A DNA stretch of 60,433 nt from an uncultured bacterium. GTDB taxonomy: Bacteria; Gemmatimonadota; Gemmatimonadetes; Longimicrobiales; RSA9. The translations under genes were made by a program, and so were the position numbers. Below are positions 17,587 to 26,909 of the stretch, piece after piece. A model generated the notes under the pieces. The model worked only from the letters and a program-made list of their open reading frames with translations, was not told the origin of the DNA and did no database searches. Numbering within the stretch: position 1 is the first letter of the stretch; every line of letters begins with the position of its first letter. Location: assembly GCA_937889645.1 (NCBI GenBank), contig CALBZE010000001.1, positions 1 to 60,433 of the forward strand. The letters run 5' to 3'.

Positions 17587-18681
17587 ATGTCCTCTGAATG
17601 GCGCAAGGCGCTCCGGACCCTCGCACTGGCCGCGCTCGCGGCAGTGTGGGTCGGCTGCGCCCCTGAGAACTACCCTCAGTCGATCTTCGACCCGGTCACC
17701 GATTTCGGCGCGGAGATCAACGGGCTGTTCGCGTGGATCTTCTGGTTGACGATGCTCGTGCTCGTCATCGTCGAGTGCGCGCTCGTCTACATCCTGATCC
17801 GCTACCGCAATCGGCCCGGTGCCGAGCCGCGCAAGATCTACGGCAACAACCTGGCCGAGATCGGCTGGACGCTCGGACCCGCGATCATCGTGGTGCTCAT
17901 CATCGTCCCGACGGTGCGGACGATCTTCTCCACCTACGAGCCGCCGGAGGGCGAGCCGCTGGTGGTGGAGGCCATCGGGCATCAGTGGTGGTGGGAGTTC
18001 CGCTACCCGGAGCTCGGGTTGACCACGGCCAACCAGCTGCACCTGCCCGTGGGCCGGCCGGTCGAGGTCCGACTCACGTCCGTCGACGTGATCCACAACT
18101 TCTGGGTCCCGCAGCTCGGCGGGAAGCGTTACAACATGCCGCAGCCGGCCAAGGCGCCGGGTGAGGCCGAGGGGAAGAAGTACAACGTCCTCTACTTCAC
18201 GGTCGAGAGGCCGGGCGAGTACTACGGCCAGTGCGCGGAGTTCTGCGGCACGTCCCACGCGATCATGCGCATGATGGTCGTGGCGCAGCAGCAGGCCGAT
18301 TTCGACGCGTGGGTCGCGAAGATGAAGGACGGCTCGCGCAACGTCCCCGCCGGCGTGCCCGCGCCGGGCGCCCAGCCCGTCGCCCAGACCCAGCCCGCTT
18401 CGCTCGAGGCCGAAGGGTACCAGGTGTTCATGCGCGCCGGCTGCGCCGCGTGCCACGCGATCAACGGGACGCCGGCCATGGGCGTGCTCGGGCCGAACCT
18501 CACGGGGATCGGCAGCCGCTGGTCGATCGGCGCGGGGCTCATGGACAACACGCCCGAGAACATGGCGCGCTGGATCCGCAACGCGCCCGGGCTCAAGCCC
18601 GATGCCAAGATGCTCACGTTCCCGAACCTCAGCGACGCCGAGGTGGAGGCCCTGGTCGCCTACCTCTACAGCCTCGACTGA
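17587..18681 (+). CDS. coxB: Cytochrome c oxidase subunit II fused to cytochrome c (caa3 type)
   Basis: 364 residues. A lipobox-like AVWVGC ends the signal region, so the N-terminus may be lipid modified. Two membrane helices (about 45-68 and 95-117) precede the CuA domain. C216, E218, C220, H224 and M227 (CAEFCGTSHAIM), with the upstream VIHNFWVP histidine, make the binuclear copper site. The aromatic GHQWWWEF electron-entry stretch is present. A Pro/Ala linker leads to a C-terminal cytochrome c with C286xxC289H290 and a distal Met in the C-terminal part. The fused cytochrome defines the caa3 type. It is the first oxidase gene of the operon. Confidence 0.95.
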   Translation: MSSEWRKALRTLALAALAAVWVGCAPENYPQSIFDPVTDFGAEINGLFAWIFWLTMLVLVIVECALVYILIRYRNRPGAEPRKIYGNNLAEIGWTLGPAIIVVLIIVPTVRTIFSTYEPPEGEPLVVEAIGHQWWWEFRYPELGLTTANQLHLPVGRPVEVRLTSVDVIHNFWVPQLGGKRYNMPQPAKAPGEAEGKKYNVLYFTVERPGEYYGQCAEFCGTSHAIMRMMVVAQQQADFDAWVAKMKDGSRNVPAGVPAPGAQPVAQTQPASLEAEGYQVFMRAGCAACHAINGTPAMGVLGPNLTGIGSRWSIGAGLMDNTPENMARWIRNAPGLKPDAKMLTFPNLSDAEVEALVAYLYSLD

Positions 18682-18748
18682 GGTCCGGGGCAACGGGGAT
18701 CACGCAAGAACGTTCGCAGCACTCACGCAACTGAGCGGGATACGATAG

Positions 18749-20563
18749 ATGGCCACTGCGGAAGCCACGATCCAATCCGGTACGACGGCCGGGAGCAAGA
18801 CGGGCCTCTGGAGCTGGATCACCACGGTCGATCACAAGCGGATCGGCATCATGTACGCCGTCACCGCCCTCGTCTGGTTCCTGGTGGGCGGCCTCGAGGC
18901 GCTGCTGATCCGCATTCAGCTCGCGAAGCCGGAAAACGATTTCCTGAGCGCGGATGTCTACAACCAGATCTTCACGATGCACGGCACGACCATGATCTTC
19001 CTGGTCGGGATGCCGATCGCCGTCGCGCTCTTCAACTACATCGTCCCGCTCCAGATCGGGGCGCGCGACGTCGCCTTCCCGCGGCTGAACGCGCTCTCCT
19101 ACTGGATCTACCTGTTCGGCGGGATCTTCATGAACGTGAGCTTCCTGCTCGGTGCCGCGCCGAACATGGGGTGGTTCGGGTACACGCCGCTCACGACCGA
19201 GATGTACTCGCCCGGCCTGAACGCCGACTTCTGGTCGGTCGGGCTGCAGATCCTCGGTATCGCGTCGATCATGGGCGGCGTGAACTTCATCACGACCATC
19301 ATCAACCTGCGGGCGCCGGGGATGACGCTCATGCGCATGCCCCTCTTCACCTGGATGGCTCTGGTGCAGAGCTTCCTGGTGATCACGGCGCTGCCGGTCT
19401 TCGCGGTCGCGCTCTTCTTCCTCTCGTTCGACCGCTTCTACGGCACGACGTTCTACAACACGATGGCGGGCGGCGACCCGTTCCTCTGGCAGCACCTCTT
19501 CTGGATCTTCGGGCACCCCGAGGTCTACATCCTGATCCTGCCCGCGTTCGGCATCATCTCGGACGTGCTGCCGTCGTTCACGCGTAAGCCGCTCTTCGGC
19601 TACAACATGGTGGTCTACTCGGGCGTCCTGATCGGCTTCATCGGCTGGGGCGTCTGGGCGCACCACATGTTCGCCACCGGGATGGGCCCGATCGCCGACT
19701 CGTTCTTCTCGATCGCCACGCTGATCATCGCGATCCCGACGGGCGTGAAGATCTTCAACTGGCTGGCGACGATGTGGGGCGGCACGATCCGGTTCAACAC
19801 GCCGATGCTCTTCTGCATCGCGCTCGTCGCGATGTTCACGATCGGCGGGATTTCGGGCGTGCACCACGGCTCGCCGCCGGCGGACCTGCACCAGACCGAC
19901 ACCTACTACGTGGTGGCCCACTTCCACTACGTCCTCTTCGGCGGCCTCATCATGGGGCTGTTCGCCGGCTTCTACTACTGGTTCCCGAAGGTGACCGGCC
20001 GGATGCTGGACGAGAAGCTCGGGAAGTGGAACTTCTGGCTCTTCGTGATCGGGTCGAACATGACGTTCTTCCCGATGCACTTCGCCGGTCTGCTCGGGAT
20101 GCCCCGGCGCATCTTCACCTACGCCGAAGAGCTGAACCTCGCCACGATCAACCAGATCATCACGGTAGGCGGGTTCCTGACCGGGGTCGGCGTGCTGGTC
20201 TTCGCGTGGAACGTGATCCGGAGCCTCAAGAAGGGCGAGATCGCGGGGAACAACCCGTGGGGTTCGCACACGCTCGAGTGGGCGACGACGTCGCCGCCGC
20301 CGGAGTACAACTTCGCGGAGCTGCCCGAGATCCGGACCCGCGAGCCGCTCTGGGACGGCATCTCGAGCGTTGACGTGACCGGGCCGCCGAAGGCGCCGAT
20401 CCACATGCCGTCGCCGTCGTTCTGGCCGATCCTGACGGCGGCCTCGATCAACCTGGCGCTTATCCTGATGATGACGGAGAAGTGGTGGCCGCCGGTGCTG
20501 GGCGTTGCGCTCGTGCTGCTCTGCGTCATCAACTGGGCGTACGAGCCGGCGTCCGAGCACTGA
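18749..20563 (+). CDS. coxA: Cytochrome c oxidase subunit I
   Basis: 604 residues, about twelve to fourteen membrane helices. The heme a ligand is the His of FTMHGTTM. The CuB/crosslink motif is FGHPEVYILILP with the D-channel glutamate, the CuB histidines are in GVWAHHMF, and the heme ligands are in VVAHFHYVLFGG. GARDVAFPRLNALSYW carries the D-channel entrance Asp, so this is an A1-type proton-pumping enzyme. It lies between coxB and coxC on one strand. Confidence 0.96.
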   Translation: MATAEATIQSGTTAGSKTGLWSWITTVDHKRIGIMYAVTALVWFLVGGLEALLIRIQLAKPENDFLSADVYNQIFTMHGTTMIFLVGMPIAVALFNYIVPLQIGARDVAFPRLNALSYWIYLFGGIFMNVSFLLGAAPNMGWFGYTPLTTEMYSPGLNADFWSVGLQILGIASIMGGVNFITTIINLRAPGMTLMRMPLFTWMALVQSFLVITALPVFAVALFFLSFDRFYGTTFYNTMAGGDPFLWQHLFWIFGHPEVYILILPAFGIISDVLPSFTRKPLFGYNMVVYSGVLIGFIGWGVWAHHMFATGMGPIADSFFSIATLIIAIPTGVKIFNWLATMWGGTIRFNTPMLFCIALVAMFTIGGISGVHHGSPPADLHQTDTYYVVAHFHYVLFGGLIMGLFAGFYYWFPKVTGRMLDEKLGKWNFWLFVIGSNMTFFPMHFAGLLGMPRRIFTYAEELNLATINQIITVGGFLTGVGVLVFAWNVIRSLKKGEIAGNNPWGSHTLEWATTSPPPEYNFAELPEIRTREPLWDGISSVDVTGPPKAPIHMPSPSFWPILTAASINLALILMMTEKWWPPVLGVALVLLCVINWAYEPASEH

Positions 20564-20610
20564 GCGAGATGCCCATCGACTGAGGACCGATTGGTGAAAG
20601 TGAGCTAGAC

Positions 20611-21207
20611 GTGAATCACGCAGCCGCCGCCTCGTCCGACCACCACTACACGGCGACGGGGCTCAACACCTTCAAGCTCGGGTTCTGGACCCTGATCGGG
20701 TCGGAGTCGCTCTTCTTCGCGTCCCTGATCTCGACCTACATGGTCTACAAGGGCGAGAGCGTGAGGGGCCCGTTCCCGTCGGACGTCTTCAACATTCCGC
20801 TGACGTCGTTCAGCACCTTCGTGCTGCTCATGAGCAGTCTGATGATGGTGCTGGCGCTCGCGGCCGTGCAGCGCGGCGACCGGAAGGGGTCGCTGCTCTG
20901 GCTGTTCATGACCGCGCTGTTCGGCTCGATCTTCCTGGGGTGCCAGGCGTACGAGTTCACGCACTTCTACCACGCCGGGCTGACCCTCGGCACGAACGTG
21001 TTCGGCTCGTCGTTCTTCATCCTGACGGGCTTTCACGGCGCCCACGTGCTGATGGGCGTGATCTGGCTGCTCATCCTGTGGGTCCAGGCGCTGCGCGGCC
21101 AGCTCGGGGCCAAGGACGCGCTGACGGTCGAGGTCGCGGGGCTTTACTGGCACTTCGTGGACATCGTCTGGATCGCGATCTTCACGCTCATTTACCTGTT
21201 GGATTAG
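20611..21207 (+). CDS. coxC: Cytochrome c oxidase subunit III
   Basis: 198 residues with five membrane helices, the short COX3 form usual in caa3 oxidases. Signatures are FWTLIGSESLFFASLI and the conserved GFHGAHVLMGVIW, with WHFVDIVWI near the end. It starts with GTG; no ATG precedes the His-rich N-terminus. It probably stabilises proton uptake by subunit I. Confidence 0.93.
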   Translation: MNHAAAASSDHHYTATGLNTFKLGFWTLIGSESLFFASLISTYMVYKGESVRGPFPSDVFNIPLTSFSTFVLLMSSLMMVLALAAVQRGDRKGSLLWLFMTALFGSIFLGCQAYEFTHFYHAGLTLGTNVFGSSFFILTGFHGAHVLMGVIWLLILWVQALRGQLGAKDALTVEVAGLYWHFVDIVWIAIFTLIYLLD

Positions 21208-21216
21208 AGAGGTCGC

Positions 21217-21546
21217 ATGGCGGACAACCGGTCCGGCGCCGCCCACGAGGTGGCGCATCAGGAGCACGGGCACCCCGGGGCCAGGACCTACATCATGGTC
21301 GCGCTGGTCCTGACGATCATCACCGCGGCGGAGGTGGCCGTCGCCTACGTGCCGTCGCTGAGGCCCGTGCTCGCCTACATCCTGATCACGCTGTCGGCTG
21401 CGAAGTTCGCGCTGGTGGTCATGTACTACATGCACCTGAAGTTCGACAGCCGGATCTTCAGCGGCGTCTTCCTCGCGCCGTTCTCGCTGGCGTTGCTGGT
21501 GGTCGTCGCGTTGGTGATTCTCTTCAAGCTGATTCCGTTCGTATGA
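21217..21546 (+). CDS. coxD: Cytochrome c oxidase subunit IV (caa3 small subunit)
   Basis: 109 residues. A His-rich polar N-terminus is followed by three membrane helices with the YIMVALVLTIITAAEVAVAY and VVMYYMHLKFDSR blocks of the prokaryotic subunit IV family. GAGAGG lies just upstream of the ATG. It is the last gene of the oxidase operon and is followed by two strong terminators. Confidence 0.92.
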   Translation: MADNRSGAAHEVAHQEHGHPGARTYIMVALVLTIITAAEVAVAYVPSLRPVLAYILITLSAAKFALVVMYYMHLKFDSRIFSGVFLAPFSLALLVVVALVILFKLIPFV

Positions 21547-21552
21547 GCGGAG

Positions 21553-21589
21553 CGGCCCGGCGGCTGGTGCCGCCGGGCCGTTCTTTTTT
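21553..21589 (+). terminator. Strong intrinsic terminator 1 of the cox operon
   Basis: Perfect 12-bp stem CGGCCCGGCGGC/GCCGCCGGGCCG with a TGGT loop, followed by TTCTTTTTT. It begins six bases after the coxD stop. Confidence 0.93.
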
Positions 21590-21608
21590 GGAATGGATCC
21601 CGTTTGTG

Positions 21609-21646
21609 GGCGGGCGCCGCGCGAAGTGCGGCGCCCGCCTGTTTTT
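21609..21646 (+). terminator. Strong intrinsic terminator 2 of the cox operon
   Basis: A second perfect 12-bp stem, GGCGGGCGCCGC/GCGGCGCCCGCC, with a seven-base loop and a TGTTTTT tail, 19 bases after the first terminator. It backs up terminator 1 and shields the convergent membrane-protein gene. Confidence 0.88.
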
Positions 21647-21675
21647 CGGCACGCAAGAGGCGCGATTCGCCAGCC

Positions 21676-22644
21676 TCAGGCCGGCCGTTCCAGCGAAGGC
21701 CCCGTGAGACTCCGCACCTCCCTGCGCAGCGTCGGGTGCTCGCCCCACAGGTAGGCGCCGATCGCGATCGCGGAGAGCAGGTTGGCGACGACGATGTTCA
21801 CCCAACCGAGGGTGTCGAGGACCCAGCTCGCGAAGACCGCGACGACCCCAAGGAAAAGGGCCTCGGACGCGGCGAAGATGAGGATCATCCCGAGCAGGAT
21901 CGGCGGCTGCGATTCCGCCGCGAGCACCAGAGTCGCGGCGACGAGGCCGAGGACGATGAAGGCCGCGATGTGGATGAGCGTGTAGATCAGGACCGTGACC
22001 GTCGTGATCTGCACCTCTGCTGCGCCCCGGGCGCCGAACAGGAGCGCTGAGCCGAGCGCGGCGGGCGTGAAGAAGACCCGTCCCGCGAGCGCGTCGAAGA
22101 TCAGGAACCACAACGCGACGACGGCCGCGCCGAGGAGCCCGGCGACGACGCCTTCCCGAACGACCCGGTGGTGAGCCAGCGCCTCGAGCCACGAGGTGCG
22201 CGGCGCCGTCTGCGTGAAGTTCAGGTAAGCCATCAGGGCGATCCCCGCGAGGAGGTTGCCGACGAGGACGACGGGCCACCCGAGCGAGGCGACCACGTTC
22301 ACGCCCGTGACAGCGACGCTGCCGTAGAAGACGATGTCGAAGAGAAGGAAGCCGAGCACGACGCCGAGCAGGAAGTTCGGCGTGGTGTCCAGCTTCCCGA
22401 CCGCCCAGGCGACGGCGAGGCCCACCGCGAGGAAGACCAGGTAGTGCAGGACCGTGTAGGCGACGATGGTCCCCAACTCGATCGCGACGGCCTCGCGGCC
22501 GATCAGCGCGCTCGCCACGAACGACGGCGTATAGAGCGGCCGTCCCTGGACGAGATCGATCACGAGGAACCAGGCGGCAAGGATCGTCGCGCCGATGACG
22601 CCGGCCACGAGGCCGCGAGCCAGGATGGAGTTTCGCTTTGCCAC
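21676..22644 (-). CDS. Membrane protein with two homologous halves
   Basis: 322 residues, about eight membrane helices. The two halves are clearly duplicates: RGLVAGVIGATILAAWFLVI in the first matches EGVVAGLLGAAVVALWFLIF in the second, and later blocks (GRPLYTPSFVASAL/GRVFFTPAALGSAL, YTVLHYLVFLAVGL/YTLIHIAAFIVLGL, VVLVGNLLAGIALMAYL/VVANLLSAIAIGAYL) keep the same order. The GTG start sits five bases after GGAGG; the frame upstream is not membrane-like. The family is unknown to me. It lies between the cox operon and heme O synthase on the minus strand, so a link to oxidase biogenesis is possible but unproven. Confidence 0.85.
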   Translation of the reverse strand: MAKRNSILARGLVAGVIGATILAAWFLVIDLVQGRPLYTPSFVASALIGREAVAIELGTIVAYTVLHYLVFLAVGLAVAWAVGKLDTTPNFLLGVVLGFLLFDIVFYGSVAVTGVNVVASLGWPVVLVGNLLAGIALMAYLNFTQTAPRTSWLEALAHHRVVREGVVAGLLGAAVVALWFLIFDALAGRVFFTPAALGSALLFGARGAAEVQITTVTVLIYTLIHIAAFIVLGLVAATLVLAAESQPPILLGMILIFAASEALFLGVVAVFASWVLDTLGWVNIVVANLLSAIAIGAYLWGEHPTLRREVRSLTGPSLERPA

Positions 22645-22858
22645 GTTGCCTCCAGGGTGCGAGGAGGGTGGAGCGACCGCCGGACCCGTCGGTCCGGTGC
22701 GGTGCGCCGCATTGGGTGAATCCCGGAACGCGAGCTTCGACCGCAAGGCTCGGTCCGATTCTACGCGACCGCTCGGACCGGCCACGCCGGGCCGGTCCGC
22801 TGCGACGAAACTTTCCTGGAGAACCCGGCCCGGCAGGCCCGGGCCGGCATATCGGGGA

Positions 22859-23815
22859 TCAGGCGGGGACCTTGTCCACCACCATCAGGATCATGAGGAG
22901 CAGCAGATAGAGGTTCGAGCCGAGGAACAGACGCCGCGCGCGCGCGTTCGTCCGCTCGACGACCATCGCCACACCGAGCGCGGCGAAAGCGATCCCGAGG
23001 ACGAGCGCGCCGAAGAAGTAAACGGCCCCGGTCAGGCCGAGCAGCGTCGGCAGGAGGCTCACGGGGAGCAGCGTGAGGCTGTAGAGCAGCGCCTGTCGAC
23101 TGGTCTGCTCGCCGCCGGGATCGAACACGCTCAGCATCGCGAGACCGCCGCGCTTGTAATCGTCGCGGAAGATCCAGGCCAGCGCGAGGAAGTGCGGCAG
23201 CTGCCAGAGGAACAGGATCCAGAAGAGCGACCAGCCGACGGCATTTACGCCATTGCCCGCGGCGGTCCAGCCGGCCAGGATCGGCAGTGCCCCGGGGAGC
23301 GCGCCAACGATCGTCGCGAGCGACGACCGGCGCTTGAGCGGCGTGTAGAGGAACACGTAGCTGGCGGTGCTCCCCGCCACGACGAGCGAAGTCAAGGGAT
23401 CCACGAAGAGGGCGAGGTAGAGGAGTCCGACGATCGCGGTGCCCCAGCTGAAAGCGGCGGCCTCGCGCAGCCCGAGCCGCCCGGACGGGAGCGGCCGCGT
23501 GCGGGTCCGCAGCATGCGTCCGTCGATCTCGTGCTCGGCCACCTGGTTCAGCGCGTTCGTCCCGCTCGCCGCCAGCGTCGTCCCCACCACGAGGTGCACC
23601 AGCACGACCCAGTCGACGGGGCCCGTGAGCGCCATGTAGTACCCGGCGAGCGCCGTGAGGACGGACATCCGGGTAATCCCCGGCTTCGTCAGATCGAAGT
23701 ATGCCCGGAAACGATCACGCCCGCTCGCGGCCGTGCGTGCGGTCTCGCGCGCCGCGTCCGCCTGCGCGTCGCTCCGCTCGTCCGCCGCCGCGGACTTCAC
23801 ATTCGTTGCACTCAA
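22859..23815 (-). CDS. ctaB: Protoheme IX farnesyltransferase (heme O synthase)
   Basis: 318 residues, UbiA superfamily. It attaches farnesyl to heme b to give heme O, the substrate of CtaA at 16535. The first Asp-rich-type motif is NALNQVAEHEIDGRMLRTRTRPLP and the second is YTPLKRRSSLATIVGALPGALP; about nine membrane helices. I choose a TTG start at 23815 because AGGAG lies seven bases upstream and the product begins with a normal polar N-terminus. The next ATG (MSVLTALAG) would delete the first helix region, and a longer frame upstream is Arg/Pro-rich and implausible. Confidence 0.93.
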   Translation of the reverse strand: MSATNVKSAAADERSDAQADAARETARTAASGRDRFRAYFDLTKPGITRMSVLTALAGYYMALTGPVDWVVLVHLVVGTTLAASGTNALNQVAEHEIDGRMLRTRTRPLPSGRLGLREAAAFSWGTAIVGLLYLALFVDPLTSLVVAGSTASYVFLYTPLKRRSSLATIVGALPGALPILAGWTAAGNGVNAVGWSLFWILFLWQLPHFLALAWIFRDDYKRGGLAMLSVFDPGGEQTSRQALLYSLTLLPVSLLPTLLGLTGAVYFFGALVLGIAFAALGVAMVVERTNARARRLFLGSNLYLLLLMILMVVDKVPA

Positions 23816-24005
23816 GTACGTCTCCTGCGGTTGCGGCCCCCTCGCGCGGCCGGCCGGGGGCGCGGGGCGCCGCCGGGAAGGGCGGCGTTGCGCCGGCCGG
23901 TGCGAGCCCGTGGGGCGGAGATCCACCGGCAGTATTATACAGCGCAACGCCCCGGACTTTCCACGGCGGCGCCGGAGACGACCGCCCACGGGCGAAGCCG
24001 CGGCG

Positions 24006-26909
24006 TCAATCCCCTGCGACTTCGGCCTCCTCGAGGCGCCCGGCGCCCCACGGGACCGGCTCGACCGGCCCGCCGCCGGGCGTGATGCGCACCGCGCAGT
24101 ACTTGAACTCCGGGATCTTCCCGAACGGGTCCAGCGCCGGGTTCGTGAGCGTGTTGGCGGGCGCCTCCGCGTAGCAGAAGGGGATGAAGACCGCGCCGTG
24201 CGGGACGCCGGGGTCGCTGCGGAGGTAGAGCGGGATCCGGCCGCGCCGGGACTCCACGGTGACGACGTCGCCGGGGGCGAGCCCGATCCGCTCGATCTCG
24301 TCCGGGTGCATGCTCGCCGTTGGCGCGGGCTCGAGCGTGTCGAGAACCGTGGCGCGCCGGGTCATGGCGCCGGTGTGCCAGTGCTCCAGGATGCGGCCGG
24401 TGATGAGGACCCACGGGTACTCCTCGTCCGGCGGCTCGTTCGATGGCGTGTAGTCGGCGGGGACCAGCTTGCCGCGGCCGCTCGGCGTCGGGAAGCGCTC
24501 GGTGAAGAGGACTTCCTGCCCGGGGTCGCCTTCCTGCCGACACGGGTACGTCACGCCGTGCTCGCGCTCGAGGCGATCCCACGTGATCCCCGCGTACGAC
24601 GGCGTCGCCTTGCGGATCTCCTCGAAGACGTCGGCCGGGCCGCCGTAATTCCAGTCGAGGCCGATGCGGCGCGCGATCTCCTGGATGATCCACCAATCCT
24701 GCCGCGCCTGCCCCGGCGGCTGGAGCGCCTGGCGCCCGAGCTGGACGCGGCGGTCGGTGTTCGTGAACGTCCCCGTCTTCTCCGGGAAGGCGGTCGCGGG
24801 GAGGATCACGTCCGCGAAGGACGCGGTCTCGGTCAGGAAGATCTCCTGCACGACCAGGTGCTCGAGGCGGGAGAGCGCCTCGCGCACATGGTTCACATCC
24901 GGGTCCGACATCGCAGGGTTCTCGCCCATGATGTACATCCCGCGGATGCGCCCCTCGATCGCCGCGTCCATGATCTCGACGACGGTGAGTCCCCGCTTCG
25001 GATCGAGGCGCGTGCCCCAGAGTTCCTCGAAGAAGCGCCGGGCATCCTCGTTCTCGACCGACTTGTAATCGGGGTACATCATCGGGATCAGCCCAACGTC
25101 GGACGCGCCCTGCACGTTGTTCTGGCCGCGGAGCGGGTGGAGCCCGGTGCCGCGGCGACCGATCTGGCCGGTCAGGAGGGCGAGCGCGATCAGGCAGCGC
25201 GCGTTGTCGGTCCCGTGCGTGTGCTGGGAGACGCCCATCCCCCAGAAGATCATGGAGGCCTTCGAGGTCGCGTAGAGGCGAGCGGCCTCGCGGATCGTCT
25301 GCGCCGGAATACCGCAGATCGGCTCCATCGCCTCGGGCGAGTAGGCGACGAGGCGGCGCTTCATCTCCTCGAACCCTTCGGTCCGCTCCGCGATGAAGCG
25401 CTGGTCGGTGAGCCCCTCGAAGACGATCGTGTGCAGCATCGCGTTGAGGAGCGCCACGTCCGTGCCCGGCTTGAACTGGAGCATGTACGTGGCGAGGCGC
25501 GAGAGCTCGGTGCGCCGCGGATCCATTAGGATCAGCTTCGCGCCGCGCTCGATCGCGTTCTTCATGAACGTCGCCGCGACGGGGTGGTTCACCGTCGGGT
25601 TCGCGCCGATGATGATGAAGACGTCGGCATACTGCACGTCGGCTACCGGGTTCGAGACCGCGCCGGAGCCGATCCCCTCGAGGAGCGCCGCCACGGACGA
25701 GGCGTGGCAAAGGCGCGTGCAGTGGTCGACGTTGTTCGTGCCGAAGCCGGCGCGCACGAGCTTCTGGAAGAGGTACGCCTCTTCGTTGCTCCCCTTGGCC
25801 GAGCCGAAGCCGGCGAGCGCGCCGGGGCCGAACTGGTCGCGGATGCGACGCAGCCCCTCGGCGGCGCGGTCCAGCGCCTCCTCCCACGTCGCCTCGCGGA
25901 ACACGTCCCACGGGTTCTCCGGGTCGACGAGCCCGTCCGGCGTCTTGGGCGCGTCCTCGCGGCGGATCAGCGGGACGGTGAGCCGCTGCGGGTTGCGGGC
26001 GTAGTCGAAGCCGAAGCGCCCCTTGACGCACAGCCGCCCCTTGTTCGACGGGCCGTCGCGCCCGGTAGCGAAGGCGATGCGGTCGCCGTCGACGTGGTAG
26101 GTCAGCTGGCACCCGACGCCGCAGTAAGGGCACAGGGTCGGGACGGGCGTGAGGCGCCGTACGGGCTCCCCGGCCTCCTCGAACAGCTCCGCCGCGACCT
26201 GGTGCGGCAGCGAGACCGGGACGTCCGACGGGAGCCCTGCGGGCATGAGCGCGCCGGTCGGGCACGCCTGCACGCACTCGCCGCATGCGACGCACGAGCT
26301 CGCGCCCATCGGGTCCTCGAGGTCGAAGACGATGCGCGCGTGCGCGCCGCGGCCGGCGTAGCCGATGACGTCGTTCCCCTGGACGTCGCGGCAGGCGCGC
26401 ACGCAGCGCGTGCATTGGATGCAGGCGTCCAGCCGGACCGCGATCGCCGGGTGCGAGAAGTCCGGCTCGGGCTGGGAGCGGGAGGCGAAGCGCGGCTGCT
26501 CGACGCCCCATTCGCGGGCCCACTGGACCAGCTCCGAGTCCGGGCGGTGCTGCTCCTCGGGCGCGTCGGCAAGCAGCAGCTCGAGGACCATGCGCTGCGA
26601 GTGCCGCGCCCGCTCGTTCGCGGAGTGCACGACCATCCCCTCGGTCGGCGTGCGGCAGCAGGAGGGCGCGAGCACGCGCTCGCCCTCGATCTCGACGACG
26701 CAGGCCCTGCAGTTCCCGTCCGTCGGCAGCCCGTCCGCGTAGCAGAGGTGCGGGATGCGGATGCCGTGGCGACGCGCGGCCTGGAGGATCGTCTCACCGG
26801 GGCGCGCCTCGATCTTGACGCCGTCGAGCGTGAACGTCACACCGGGCTCACTCGTCGTGGCGGCGCTCACGCCGTTGCCTGTCGTGTTCCTGCGCGGATC
26901 CGCGATCAT
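24006..26909 (-). CDS. fdhA: NAD-linked formate dehydrogenase, molybdenum catalytic subunit
   Basis: 967 residues. An N-terminal 2Fe-2S ferredoxin domain (CYADGLPTDGNCRAC) is followed by a NuoG-like stretch, a two-cluster 4Fe-4S domain (CIQCTRCVRAC, CVACGECVQAC), and then the bis-MGD oxidoreductase domain starting with CPYCGVGC. The active-site metal ligand is Cys in RLCHASSVAAL, where E. coli FdhF has selenocysteine. The C-terminal molydopterin-binding domain is complete. The ATG overlaps the stop of the upstream gene (ATGA). It should oxidise formate to CO2 in the cytoplasm and pass electrons to the flavin subunit, or run in reverse. Confidence 0.92.
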   Translation of the reverse strand: MIADPRRNTTGNGVSAATTSEPGVTFTLDGVKIEARPGETILQAARRHGIRIPHLCYADGLPTDGNCRACVVEIEGERVLAPSCCRTPTEGMVVHSANERARHSQRMVLELLLADAPEEQHRPDSELVQWAREWGVEQPRFASRSQPEPDFSHPAIAVRLDACIQCTRCVRACRDVQGNDVIGYAGRGAHARIVFDLEDPMGASSCVACGECVQACPTGALMPAGLPSDVPVSLPHQVAAELFEEAGEPVRRLTPVPTLCPYCGVGCQLTYHVDGDRIAFATGRDGPSNKGRLCVKGRFGFDYARNPQRLTVPLIRREDAPKTPDGLVDPENPWDVFREATWEEALDRAAEGLRRIRDQFGPGALAGFGSAKGSNEEAYLFQKLVRAGFGTNNVDHCTRLCHASSVAALLEGIGSGAVSNPVADVQYADVFIIIGANPTVNHPVAATFMKNAIERGAKLILMDPRRTELSRLATYMLQFKPGTDVALLNAMLHTIVFEGLTDQRFIAERTEGFEEMKRRLVAYSPEAMEPICGIPAQTIREAARLYATSKASMIFWGMGVSQHTHGTDNARCLIALALLTGQIGRRGTGLHPLRGQNNVQGASDVGLIPMMYPDYKSVENEDARRFFEELWGTRLDPKRGLTVVEIMDAAIEGRIRGMYIMGENPAMSDPDVNHVREALSRLEHLVVQEIFLTETASFADVILPATAFPEKTGTFTNTDRRVQLGRQALQPPGQARQDWWIIQEIARRIGLDWNYGGPADVFEEIRKATPSYAGITWDRLEREHGVTYPCRQEGDPGQEVLFTERFPTPSGRGKLVPADYTPSNEPPDEEYPWVLITGRILEHWHTGAMTRRATVLDTLEPAPTASMHPDEIERIGLAPGDVVTVESRRGRIPLYLRSDPGVPHGAVFIPFCYAEAPANTLTNPALDPFGKIPEFKYCAVRITPGGGPVEPVPWGAGRLEEAEVAGD

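Noticed and set aside
25690..25760. Selenocysteine in the formate dehydrogenase
   Set aside because: The codon at the active-site position is a normal Cys (RLCH); there is no in-frame TGA there.
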